14,745 nucleotides of DNA from Perkinsus olseni. Lineage: Eukaryota; Perkinsozoa; Perkinsida; Perkinsidae. Under the pieces are notes generated by a model. That model saw nothing but the letters and a program-made list of their open reading frames with translations, was not told where the DNA came from and ran no database searches. The position numbers and the translations under genes were made by a program. Below, in pieces: positions 8,172 to 14,745 of the stretch. Location of the stretch: the NCBI GenBank assembly GCA_013115135.1, contig JABANP010000851.1, positions 1 to 14,745 on the forward strand, written 5' to 3'. How positions within the stretch are numbered: the first letter of the stretch is position 1; every line of letters begins with the position of its first letter.

Positions 8172-8458
8172 TGTGTCGATCACCCCCTAAGGGAAATCGA
8201 GGTGGGCGAGCGCTCCTTACTTGTCTGTGACCGTCACAACCGTGACGTTTAGCTACGTCACGTATCTAGCCGTTTTATTGTGTCGCGCCTAGCGTGAGAT
8301 ACTATTGGTTAGAACTGTTGCTGTGAAGCAGATAGTTTTTTTAGAGCCCCCCGCTCGTGACTCTATACCCCCCGTCTACTCGTCTATTCCGTCATCGTCT
8401 CAAGACCGTCCCCGACTTTGAGTTCAGCAGTTCCGTCCGACAAGAAGCTATAGTTATT
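8172..8458 (+). repeat. 5' LTR (left end sure, right end a minimum)
   Basis: The 287 bases 8172-8458 match 14460-14745 with no substitution. The only differences are C5 versus C4 after GATCA, T4 versus T5 in GCCGTTTTATTG, and C6 versus C5 after TTAGAG. The LTR starts with TG, as expected. Its true right end lies between 8458 and the Gag start at 8526 and cannot be fixed, because the other copy is cut off. A CA that could close it occurs at 8491-8492. Transcription should start inside this repeat, but no clear TATA box or AATAAA is visible. Confidence 0.93.
8227..8262. promoter_or_regulatory. dyad cluster with CRE-like TGACGT in the LTR
   Basis: GTGAC-c-GTCAC (8227-8237) is followed by CGTGACG-tttagcta-CGTCACG (8241-8247 and 8256-8262). 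Four TGAC/GTCA half sites alternate within 36 bp, and two of them form TGACGT/ACGTCA, the core of sites bound by bZIP factors of the CREB/ATF type. The cluster repeats unchanged in the 3' LTR (14514-14549). A role as LTR enhancer or promoter element is inferred from position and symmetry only. Confidence 0.45.
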
Positions 8459-8525
8459 TTGGCCTATCGATCAAGTCCCCTGCACGTACGACATATTCTA
8501 CCGGGATCAACAACGCAGATTCATC

Positions 8526-11300
8526 ATGTCAAGAAGAAGTCCTCGTCTCAACGACCCCGTCAACGTACCTGTCCCTAATGACCCCGTCAATGACTCTACT
8601 CCAGAAGGCAGTCAGATACCTCCACCCCAAGCTTCGGTTCAACATTTGGTCAACAACGACCCCGCCAACAACAGCCTCGCAGGCCAGACGTCTACCTCCA
8701 CTAGTACGCCACCTCAAGAGACCACTGGTAACACTAATGCCACCTTACCGGCCACCAACCCCACGGGCCAGACGTCTACCTCCTCCAGTACGCCACCTCA
8801 AGAGACCACTGGTAACACTAATGCCACCTTACCTGCCACCAACCCCGCAGGCCAGACGTCTACCTCCTCCAGTGCGCCACCTCAAGAGACCGCTGGTAAC
8901 ACTAATCCCATTTTACCTGCTACGGTCAACCTCCCCCACACGTCTATCACGGCTACCTCTCCAGCTGTAGTACCACCAAACCCCGCCGTCGGTCCACCTA
9001 CTGACACTGCTAGTGGTGACCAACCGACCGGTTCTGGGTCGTCGAGCCCGAGAGTTAACCTGGTCGACTATACTTCGTATTATCATCATTATGAAGATAC
9101 ATCGAGATACCATAATTCCGACAATGACTGGTACTACTCACATGGTTGGAAGAAGAAAGGTACCCGTAGTGACGTTAAGAAGATCTACAATGATGTGGCC
9201 TGGATGAAGCACGTCCTTGGTCAGCCTTGGAAGGGCTCTGGTGACTCTTGCAGCCTCCTGGAGTTCCGCAACAAACTCACCTGCTCGGCGGAGTACAAAT
9301 GGGCTGATCCGTGCTCTCGCTATTTTATCCTCAAGCACAACTTATCGGAGTCCATCCAACGGCTCTTGGATGGGTACGAGGCCGACAATGAGGTTGACAT
9401 GGCAAGGTTCTCCGACCCTTTGGGCTCGGATTCTCCTTACTGGCTGGAATGCTCTGAGCAAGTCTGGTCCTTTTTGGAGAGAACCTATGCGGGATTGGAC
9501 GGAGACCGGTTGGAGGAGCGCTGGTCTTCACAATGGTTGTCGAAAGGGTCTACCTGGTTGGAGTTTTACTCTACCTTCGATAGCGTCGGCAGGCAGTTGG
9601 CTAAGTCGAGAGGGATAGAGCGCTTGTCGGACCAGGAGCAGAGATGCAGACTGTATCAAGCTTTACCTCACGCCTGTCAAGTTTATCTAAACGAGAGAGG
9701 TTACCGTCAGGTTGGTTCTATGCCCTTCCCTAAGATGATCGAGTGTGTTCAAGCATGGTGCGAGACTCACTGGGATCACAAACAAGTCAAGGTTACGGCT
9801 CTCTCCACTGACACTAAGGAACGGTGGAATGGTTACGAAGATCGCTCCAACTACTCTAAAGACATTGGTGGTAACATCTCAACTGGTGCCCTACCTGAGA
9901 AGCGAGGATATCGCAAGTTCCCTCCGAGGAGTCAACGCCTTCGAGAAGACGCCAAGATCCTCGCTGACGACTACAACAAGTCAGTGCTAGCTGCCAAGTG
10001 TGGAAGGTGCTTGAGTAGTGAAGGAGGTCACACCGCCATTTCCTGTTGTCAACAACTTGATCGCCCTGAGATCCGCTGTCCGTTCTGCGGATTGAAGCAC
10101 TCTGACTATCAACTATGCCCCCAAGACTTCGACACCTACGGGAAGGATTGTGGCCGGTGCGGAAGGCGTCACCATGGACCTTGGGCCTGTAAAGCTCCGA
10201 CGCCCTCTTCGCGGGTTATCTCTGCCGTCAGCCTAAGTCCTATGTCCGTGGAAGACCCGGTCCTCACAGTCACCCTCGGTCGGTCTACTACCCCCTATCA
10301 GGCCCTCGTGGACACCGGTGCCCAGATATCCGTTCTCTCGTCTTCGGTGCTGAAGGACTTGGGGTTGGTAGACCTTCAACCTACCCCCCTGACCCTCACC
10401 ACGGCCGACTGGTCTCGTCCTTCCGTCAAGGGCATTATCAAGAATTTGCCGGTGTATCTACCTCAAGGACGGGTGGTGTATCTAGACTTTCTAGTCTCCG
10501 CACAGGACCTGACTCGGCAGGTCATCCTGAGTGCGTCCTTCCTGCGTGAGCTAGATGCGGTGTGGTTGGTTGGCAAGAGTCGGCTCATCTTCGAGGCAGG
10601 AGCGAACGGTATCACTCAGCAACTATACAATCTTGGGAGACCTACGTCTAGCAGCAAACCGGTGGACCCTGCCCTGCAAGGTGTAGTCGAGCTCTGCAAC
10701 TTAGCCCTCAGCACCACGGCCGAATCTACTTCCACCCCCGTACTTCCTGATGACTTGGCCACTGACATCGTGACTTCCCAGTTTCCCTCCGACCAGTCCA
10801 AGGAACTAACCGCGGGTGCTGTGGTGCCTTCTGTGATCCCTACCCACGAGGGGCACGACTCTGACGACTTCACCTGGGATCTCGCCCCTCCGACGCCCAG
10901 ATCTAAATTGGGTCGTTTCGTCTTGCACGTCCCATGGAAAGGGGATGACAGGCCCACTGGCGGTTATAACTCTACTGCGGCTCGAAGGGCCTTTTCTACG
11001 GACGCTCGCCTCTCCGCTAGCGAGAGGAGTGACTACCTTGAAGTTGTCAGGGGCTTGGTCGAGGAAGGGTTCGTCGTGCCTGCCGATGAGGACGTGGTCA
11101 GCTACCTGCCGTGCTTCCCCGTTATCCGTAAACAGGCGAAGTCAACCAAGGTGAGGTTGGTGGTCGACCCTTCCGAGGTCCTTAACGACCTCTGCAGAAC
11201 CGGAGGCCCGCCTTCCGACAAGTACTTTCCGACGACTTTGCTTTTGGAACTTGCACATGATGAGGACTGGGAAGCACGTCGTGTTCGGCGACCTCACTAA
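8526..11300 (+). CDS. Gag, aspartic protease and N-terminal RT polyprotein, 924 aa
   Basis: This intact frame starts at the first ATG after the LTR. Residues 1-50 are Asn/Asp/Pro-rich. Residues 53 to about 135 hold three Thr/Ser/Pro-rich repeats. A Tyr/His/Asp-rich patch (about 180-205) is followed by a helical capsid-like region rich in Trp and Leu (about 210-440). Three CCHC-type zinc knuckles follow: C-x2-C-x6-H-x4-C (492-506), C-x2-C-x3-H-x5-C (518-531) and C-x2-C-x4-H-x4-C (542-555), which should bind genomic RNA. The protease has DTGA at 596-599 and a partner motif VILSASFL at 666-673, as in retropepsins. The RT fingers begin about 797 and include RLVVDPS with Asp881. The frame runs on to a stop at 11298-11300, but RT homology leaves it by about 11283 and continues one frame over. 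The product should form particles and process itself, but it lacks RT motifs A and C. Confidence 0.9.
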   Translation: MSRRSPRLNDPVNVPVPNDPVNDSTPEGSQIPPPQASVQHLVNNDPANNSLAGQTSTSTSTPPQETTGNTNATLPATNPTGQTSTSSSTPPQETTGNTNATLPATNPAGQTSTSSSAPPQETAGNTNPILPATVNLPHTSITATSPAVVPPNPAVGPPTDTASGDQPTGSGSSSPRVNLVDYTSYYHHYEDTSRYHNSDNDWYYSHGWKKKGTRSDVKKIYNDVAWMKHVLGQPWKGSGDSCSLLEFRNKLTCSAEYKWADPCSRYFILKHNLSESIQRLLDGYEADNEVDMARFSDPLGSDSPYWLECSEQVWSFLERTYAGLDGDRLEERWSSQWLSKGSTWLEFYSTFDSVGRQLAKSRGIERLSDQEQRCRLYQALPHACQVYLNERGYRQVGSMPFPKMIECVQAWCETHWDHKQVKVTALSTDTKERWNGYEDRSNYSKDIGGNISTGALPEKRGYRKFPPRSQRLREDAKILADDYNKSVLAAKCGRCLSSEGGHTAISCCQQLDRPEIRCPFCGLKHSDYQLCPQDFDTYGKDCGRCGRRHHGPWACKAPTPSSRVISAVSLSPMSVEDPVLTVTLGRSTTPYQALVDTGAQISVLSSSVLKDLGLVDLQPTPLTLTTADWSRPSVKGIIKNLPVYLPQGRVVYLDFLVSAQDLTRQVILSASFLRELDAVWLVGKSRLIFEAGANGITQQLYNLGRPTSSSKPVDPALQGVVELCNLALSTTAESTSTPVLPDDLATDIVTSQFPSDQSKELTAGAVVPSVIPTHEGHDSDDFTWDLAPPTPRSKLGRFVLHVPWKGDDRPTGGYNSTAARRAFSTDARLSASERSDYLEVVRGLVEEGFVVPADEDVVSYLPCFPVIRKQAKSTKVRLVVDPSEVLNDLCRTGGPPSDKYFPTTLLLELAHDEDWEARRVRRPH
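8682..8930 (+). repeat. three 84-bp in-frame repeats in Gag
   Basis: Units begin at 8682, 8766 and 8850, each 84 bp (28 codons). The repeated peptide starts Gly-Gln-Thr-Ser-Thr-Ser and includes PPQET and GNTN. Units 1 and 2 differ at five bases, and unit 3 has drifted more toward its end. Being a multiple of three, the unit can change copy number without breaking the frame. The segment is rich in Thr, Ser and Pro, so it is probably disordered. Confidence 0.93.
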
Positions 11301-11800
11301 GGCCTTCCACTGTATCGCCTTAAGGCACGAGGACACCCGCTACTTCGGCATGTACATCGCCGTTGGCAGTCAATTGTCTCCGGTCCGGTGGGTGGTCATG
11401 AACTTCGGGGGCAACTTCGCCCCGTCGGCGCTGGTGCAGAGTCTACAGAGCTCCGTTGTCTTCATGGACTATGATGATGGGTTCATTACACGAGAAGAAG
11501 CCGTGAACTTTGACTCGGTTGTCTCGCAACTTATCGACTGTTATGACGGCCTCAAGGTCGCCCCTTCACAAGACTCTAGGGCCCGACGACTCGCACAGAG
11601 CACTGTGGCCACGGACTATCAGGAGCCCGTGTCCAGCCATGTTGGTATCTACGTTGACGACACCCACGCTAGGGGTGAAACCAAGGAAGAGGCGCTGTAC
11701 TACGCTGACCGTCTTGACTCCGGCTTGGCTTCGCATGGGTTTGGCTCCAATGCGATTAAGAGACTACTCTCCTGGGCTCATGATCCTTCTACTTACCTTT
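11251..11800 (+). pseudogene. Pol segment: RT palm with YVDD (frame-shifted)
   Basis: This frame continues RT one base out of step with the upstream polyprotein, and the change falls between 11241 and 11283. The first catalytic Asp of motif A is at 11290-11292 in a Gly-Asp-Leu-Thr-Lys-Ala-Phe context. The YVDD box with the other two catalytic Asp is at 11650-11661, with FGSN about 30 residues later. The metal-binding residues needed to copy RNA into DNA are therefore all present, but fingers and palm cannot be made as one protein by ordinary decoding. The frame stays open to 12036, but its BEL/Pao likeness fades after about 11790. Confidence 0.85.
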
Positions 11801-11819
11801 GGGTACTTGTACTCCCACG

Positions 11820-12512
11820 ACTCCCCTGTCCGTCATCTACGAGCCGGCCGAAGGTCTGTTGTCTTCGAAGGGGTTATCTCGACGTCAGTGCTTTAAGATC
11901 GCCATGGCCTTCTACGACCCGTTGGGACTCGGTGTGGAGTACGCTGTCGCTCTTCGAGCTATGGTTAGAGAAGCCTGCAGCAGTTCCGTCGGGTGGGACG
12001 ATTTGGTCGAGTCTTCCCTCGCTGCTAAGCTGGTGACCCTAGCCATCGGAATCAAGGCGTCAGCTCCCACAACCACGTCGCGCCTGAGGTACGTTGACCT
12101 GTCGGTCATCCACTGTTTTTGTGATGCTTCGGGAGATGCGTCATCGGTGTCCTTCTATGACGCCTCCTTCAACCGCATTTATGCGATGAGTCACTTGTGG
12201 ACTGTGGCTCAACAGCGGTGGTCGATACCAAAGAAGGAGTGTGTGAGCCTTTGTGATGCAGTACACTTGGTTTCTGAGTACGTTACCCAGGTGGCTAAGC
12301 TCTCTCGTCGAGACCTGTCAACGGTGGTTCAGAAGGTTTACTTCTACACGGACTCAGAGGTCTCCATCTACCGGTTGAGAAGAAAGGCATCAGGGCTCAG
12401 ACTTAAGCTCATCACTCCCCTGGAGTCTCGCCGCCTCCAGGACACGGCCGAAGTTCTCCGTAAGTTGGTGGAGTCCAAAGTCGACCTACGTGTACTCCAT
12501 GTGCCCGGTACC
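11820..12512 (+). pseudogene. Pol segment: FYDPLGL region and RNase H
   Basis: The reading frame is again that of Gag. FYDPLGL at 11910-11930, followed by a helical segment ending in Gly-Trp-Asp-Asp, is the signature that follows RT in BEL/Pao Pol. RNase H comes next, with Asp (12123, in Phe-Cys-Asp-Ala-Ser), Glu (12237, in Lys-Lys-Glu-Cys) and Asp (12351, in Tyr-Thr-Asp-Ser), the usual D-E-D set. It would remove the RNA strand of the RNA-DNA hybrid. One or two frame changes near 11790-11830 separate it from the palm. Between them a short stretch in the third frame (about 11797-11825) fits the expected GYLY-type sequence. The segment ends at HVPGT, where CCCC at 12511-12514 throws the frame. 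Confidence 0.85.
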
Positions 12513-12652
12513 CCTCAACCCCGCCGATGCTGGAAGTCGTCCATTGACCTCTGGGGAGTTACCAGTCATCCCCTCTCCGGACGAGGTTAAGGAGGCCCTC
12601 GAAGGCCGCGGTTATTGGGGATTTTACCTATGTACCTACGTCGACTTCTCCC
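12513..12652 (+). pseudogene. Pol segment: end of RNase H and linker
   Basis: After the CCCC run the homology continues one frame over with Asn-Pro-Ala-Asp-Ala-Gly-Ser-Arg, the conserved end of the BEL/Pao RNase H region. A Pro/Glu-rich linker toward integrase follows. This is the clearest frame change in the element: the two halves of one short conserved motif lie in two frames on either side of a four-C run, and one base too many accounts for it. The frame then meets a TGA at 12682-12684 unless it changes again near 12640-12655. Confidence 0.8.
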
Positions 12653-12950
12653 TTGTCGCCGACAGATCAGCCAGCCGAAGATGACTGCAGAGTTTGTGCC
12701 CCCATTGAAGTTGACACCCGCAATCTGACCCTCGTGTACAAGACTTGGCTAACTTCTTCGACGAGTCTACCATCAAGGATCTTCAACAACGACATCTCAA
12801 GACTAGGGCTATCATTGCTACTTTGCGAGCTGGTCCGGACAACGAGAAGGCTCCTAACTTGCGGTGTTATTGTCTGGTCGACGGCGTGTTGCACTACACT
12901 GGTGTCACCAGTTTAGTCAACGACAGGACGAGGGCAGAGGTCTCCCTTAC
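12653..12950 (+). pseudogene. Pol segment: linker to integrase, two frames
   Basis: From about 12653 to 12740 the plausible reading is in the third frame, an acidic stretch with Cys-Arg-Val-Cys. From about 12743 to 12945 it returns to the previous frame with a helical, charged stretch (Glu-Ser-Thr-Ile-Lys-Asp-Leu-Gln-Gln) and then Cys-Tyr-Cys-Leu-Val-Asp-Gly-Val-Leu. The latter resembles the short beta region that precedes the integrase zinc finger in many LTR elements. Both frame changes are placed from composition only and are less certain than those around conserved motifs. Confidence 0.6.
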
Positions 12951-12952
12951 CA

Positions 12953-13105
12953 GTGCTACCGGTTTGTAAGGAAGTCTTGACGCTGCTGCGAGATCTACAT
13001 CACTCATTGGGGCATGTCTCAGCCAGCAAAGTTCTCAGCCTTTATCAAGCTCACTACTACACGCCGAAGATTAGAAGTCATCTCCGCCGCCTGGTAGCCC
13101 ATTGC
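12953..13105 (+). pseudogene. Pol segment: integrase HHCC zinc-binding domain
   Basis: The third frame carries His-His-Ser-Leu-Gly-His (codons at 12998, 13001 and 13013), then about 29 residues with Tyr-Tyr-Thr-Pro, then Cys at 13103-13105. The partner Cys fits best in the next frame at 13114-13116. Skipping two bases of the intervening CGCCCCTT would give the expected C-x2-C spacing. This N-terminal domain helps integrase assemble on LTR ends. The frame itself ends at 13162. Confidence 0.78.
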
Positions 13106-13595
13106 CGCCCCTTTGCCAGCTGTCCCGGTGCCGGAGAGCCTACCGCAGCAAGAATGCTGTAACTCGGCCTGTAGGTATGAGCTTTGACGTGGGTCAGGTC
13201 AGGGTCGTCGATTATCAAGGACCTCTCTATGACCGAGGGGGAGAAAAGGTGGGTCTTAACTCTCCTCGACCCCGTGAGCTTCAACCTGGACTACCGTGTG
13301 GTCGATGCCCCCAACATCGACAATACTCTGGACGCCTTGTCCCACAACTTCGCCACCATGGGCACTCCCGTCTGTACTAGTGAGCGACCCTGGAGTGGTC
13401 TTCACCAGTGAGAAGTATCTGTCGTTCTGTCGCAAGTGGTCTGTGGCAAACTGCTGGTTACCTCGAGAGGCCAGGAGCTATGGAGGGTTCCACGAGCGTT
13501 TTCATGGTTTGTTATTACAACAGATACGCTGTCGACTCCGTGAAGAAGAAGGCAACCCCGATCCTACTCCCCTTGGCGACTATCGTTGCGGATAG
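13106..13595 (+). pseudogene. Pol segment: integrase catalytic core (D,D-35-E)
   Basis: The core is read in three successive frames. The first catalytic Asp (13210-13212, in Val-Val-Asp-Tyr-Gln-Gly-Pro) is in one frame. A strand-helix stretch with Trp-Val-Leu-Thr-Leu-Leu-Asp-Pro (about 13240-13360) is in the next. The second Asp (in Val-Ser-Asp-Pro-Gly-Val-Val-Phe, about 13390) and the Glu (in Gly-Gly-Phe-His-Glu-Arg-Phe-His) are in a third. From that Asp to the Glu I count exactly 35 intervening residues, the classic D,D-35-E spacing. Frame changes fall near 13215-13240 and 13360-13380. All three acidic residues for joining DNA ends to the target are kept. Confidence 0.8.
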
Positions 13596-13852
13596 CGTTG
13601 GTGCCTTGAACAAGATCCCTCTAGATTCTCTTTGGTGGCCTCTCGGCTCACGAGTTGCACTTTTGTCGACGTCCGAGGTATCCAGGAGCTCCCTCTTCTG
13701 ATATTAACTACCAGGTGACTATTGACAAGTTGCAGCAGTGGCTACCCTCTGTATCGTTGACCGATCCCCAGAAGGAGTACCTAAGGGAAGACCTAAGGAC
13801 TATGGCTGACGAGGTAGCTGCCAGGCGTTGTGACTCCATGAAGGATTTTTTT
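13500..13852 (+). pseudogene. Pol segment: integrase after the core
   Basis: After the catalytic Glu the likely path shifts one frame at 13500-13560, to a helical stretch containing Ala-Leu-Asn-Lys-Ile-Pro-Leu. This matches the ALN-x-x-P helix usual after the integrase core. It shifts again near 13625-13650, to a stretch resembling the region before the C-terminal domain and ending in a helix (Tyr-Leu-Arg-Glu-Asp-Leu-Arg-Thr). A T7 run at 13846-13852 marks the next change. Confidence 0.65.
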
Positions 13853-14217
13853 GGTTGTTGTGGCTCGAACGGTCCGACCGTATTCGTCAGAGGGTCTCCA
13901 AGCTACCGATGCCTAGAAGCCAACGTCTAGACCACCAAGTCGGAGATCTGGTATGGAGGTTCCGTCGCGGGTCTATGAAACAGGCTTCCTCGTGGGTAGG
14001 GCCGTACAGGGTGACGGCAGCGTCTGACGCCGGTACGGTTTACTACCTGTCTACCCCGGAAGGTAAGCCTCTAAGATATTCAGAGACGTTCTTCAACCTC
14101 AAGCCCTATGTACCTTCTGAGGACTTCATCGACTCCTACCAGGAATCTGAAGCTGCCGACGACGATATCCTTATGGCCGACCCCCACGAGGTTGCTGAGA
14201 ACATGGTCAACCCCTGA
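13853..14217 (+). pseudogene. Pol segment: integrase C-terminal domain
   Basis: This frame gives Val-Gly-Asp-Leu-Val-Trp-Arg, then Trp-Val-Gly-Pro-Tyr-Arg-Val, a Tyr-Tyr-Leu strand and Phe-Asn-Leu-Lys-Pro-Tyr. That is the usual layout of the small beta-barrel C-terminal DNA-binding domain of retroelement integrases (GD-x-V-W ... W-x-GPY-x-V). Upstream lies a basic helix (Arg-Ser-Asp-Arg-Ile-Arg-Gln-Arg). The frame stops at TGA 14215-14217, directly after a CCCC run (14211-14214). The other frame carries on with matching acidic composition. Confidence 0.82.
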
Positions 14218-14362
14218 TGCTGTTATCGACGAGGCTCCCTCAGTGCCTGCTGCTCCCGGGGAGGACGTCGCCCAGGAGCTTACTGACGATATCATTATTC
14301 AAGATTTATTGGATGAGCACCTCCTGGCCGAGATCAGAGGAGCTGAGGATTATGATAATTGA
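14215..14362 (+). pseudogene. Pol segment: acidic C-terminal tail
   Basis: One frame over from the integrase C-terminal domain, about 48 codons continue an acidic, Ala/Pro/Asp/Glu/Ile/Leu-rich sequence to a stop at 14360-14362, the last plausible stop of Pol. Its composition continues the acidic end of the previous segment, supporting one original frame. One base too many in CCCC at 14211-14214 explains the break. No domain is recognised. Confidence 0.6.
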
Positions 14363-14432
14363 TGAAGTATCCTTTTCATTCATTTTCGTATATTCATGCA
14401 TTTTTTTATTTTTACCCGCGCATGCCATGGGG

Positions 14433-14449
14433 TAGTACCTCCGGTACTA
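14433..14449. other. hairpin just before the 3' LTR
   Basis: TAGTACC-tcc-GGTACTA is a perfect 7-bp stem with a 3-base loop, ending 10 bp before the 3' LTR. An LTR element should have its polypurine tract about here, but the 50 bp before 14460 contain only ATGGGG-sized purine runs. Confidence 0.7.
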
Positions 14450-14459
14450 GGTTCTATGG

Positions 14460-14745
14460 TGTGTCGATCACCCCTAAGGGAAATCGAGGTGGGCGAGCGC
14501 TCCTTACTTGTCTGTGACCGTCACAACCGTGACGTTTAGCTACGTCACGTATCTAGCCGTTTTTATTGTGTCGCGCCTAGCGTGAGATACTATTGGTTAG
14601 AACTGTTGCTGTGAAGCAGATAGTTTTTTTAGAGCCCCCGCTCGTGACTCTATACCCCCCGTCTACTCGTCTATTCCGTCATCGTCTCAAGACCGTCCCC
14701 GACTTTGAGTTCAGCAGTTCCGTCCGACAAGAAGCTATAGTTATT
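14460..14745 (+). repeat. 3' LTR, cut by the window edge
   Basis: The 286 bases equal the 5' LTR from 8172 apart from one-base length differences in three homopolymer runs, including T5 here against T4 there. The dyad cluster is conserved (14514-14549). The right end and the right target-site duplication lie outside the window. Lack of substitutions implies a recent insertion or recent homogenisation. Confidence 0.95.

Larger units (their letters stand above)
8172..14745 (+). mobile_element. BEL/Pao-like LTR retrotransposon, right end cut by the window
   Basis: The element begins TGTGTCGA at 8172, and the same sequence restarts at 14460 and runs to the window edge, giving paired LTRs and at least 6574 bp. 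Between them lie Gag with zinc knuckles, aspartic protease, reverse transcriptase, RNase H and integrase, all on the plus strand and in the order shared by BEL/Pao and Ty3 elements. The BEL/Pao assignment rests on an RT region with YVDD, the FYDPLGL motif (11910-11930) typical of the BEL/Pao Pol segment after RT, and an RNase H end split between HVPGT and NPAD. There is no env-like frame. Gag-protease is intact while Pol is split among three frames. A purine-rich tract before the 3' LTR and a clear tRNA primer site after the 5' LTR were not found. A divergent related family cannot be excluded. Confidence 0.92.

Noticed and set aside
8529..9531. Minus-strand and alternative plus-strand frames across Gag
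   Set aside because: They shadow the Gag frame and contain no domains. The plus +1 frame merely re-reads the 84-bp repeats.
11820..14214. Programmed frameshifting at CCCCT, as reported for mitochondrial cox1 of Perkinsus
   Set aside because: Several breaks do fall at CCCCT, but the same word occurs without a break in Gag (about 10885) and in Pol (about 11565 and 12416). The element is nuclear and the host is unproven.
1..14745. CRISPR arrays, bacterial operons, riboswitches
   Set aside because: No regularly spaced repeats and no bacterial gene organisation. The few tandem repeats have two or three copies and no spacers.

Overview
The window looks like nuclear DNA of a eukaryote. It has two eukaryote-type tRNA genes without encoded CCA, one long single-exon gene for a probable secreted protein, long gene-poor stretches with short repeats, and an LTR retrotransposon filling the last 6.6 kb. 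The host cannot be named from sequence. The intron-free gene, close tRNAs and roughly even base composition would suit a protist such as an alveolate, but this is a weak inference.

Layout: 1-59 is probably the end of a gene entering from the left. tRNA-His (GTG) and tRNA-Phe (GAA) lie on the minus strand at 166-237 and 515-587. From about 590 to 1900 there is no convincing open frame but several short hairpins. From 1900 to 2280 there are overlapping, coding-like but unassignable frames. The 568-codon gene at 2824-4530 encodes an unrecognised protein with a likely signal peptide. From 4531 to 8171 I find no confident gene. That stretch holds a tRNA-like A box/B box module (about 5263-5316), a 34-bp tandem duplication, an imperfect 20-bp direct repeat with a 12-bp palindrome, and a few coding-like fragments.

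The main content is a BEL/Pao-type retrotransposon from 8172 to beyond the window end. Its two LTRs match over 286-287 bp with no substitution and only three one-base differences, all in homopolymer runs. One intact 924-codon frame encodes Gag (Thr/Ser/Pro-rich repeats, capsid-like region, three CCHC-type zinc knuckles), an aspartic protease and the first part of reverse transcriptase. The rest of Pol is recognisable in the normal order (RT palm with YVDD, FYDPLGL segment, RNase H, integrase zinc finger, D,D-35-E core, C-terminal domain, acidic tail). It is spread over all three plus-strand frames by about 14 frame changes.

The most interesting point is that contrast: near-identical LTRs and an intact Gag-protease frame beside a Pol that keeps its catalytic residues but changes frame about every 220 bases. 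Ordinary decay, uniform sequencing error and programmed frameshifting each explain only part of it.
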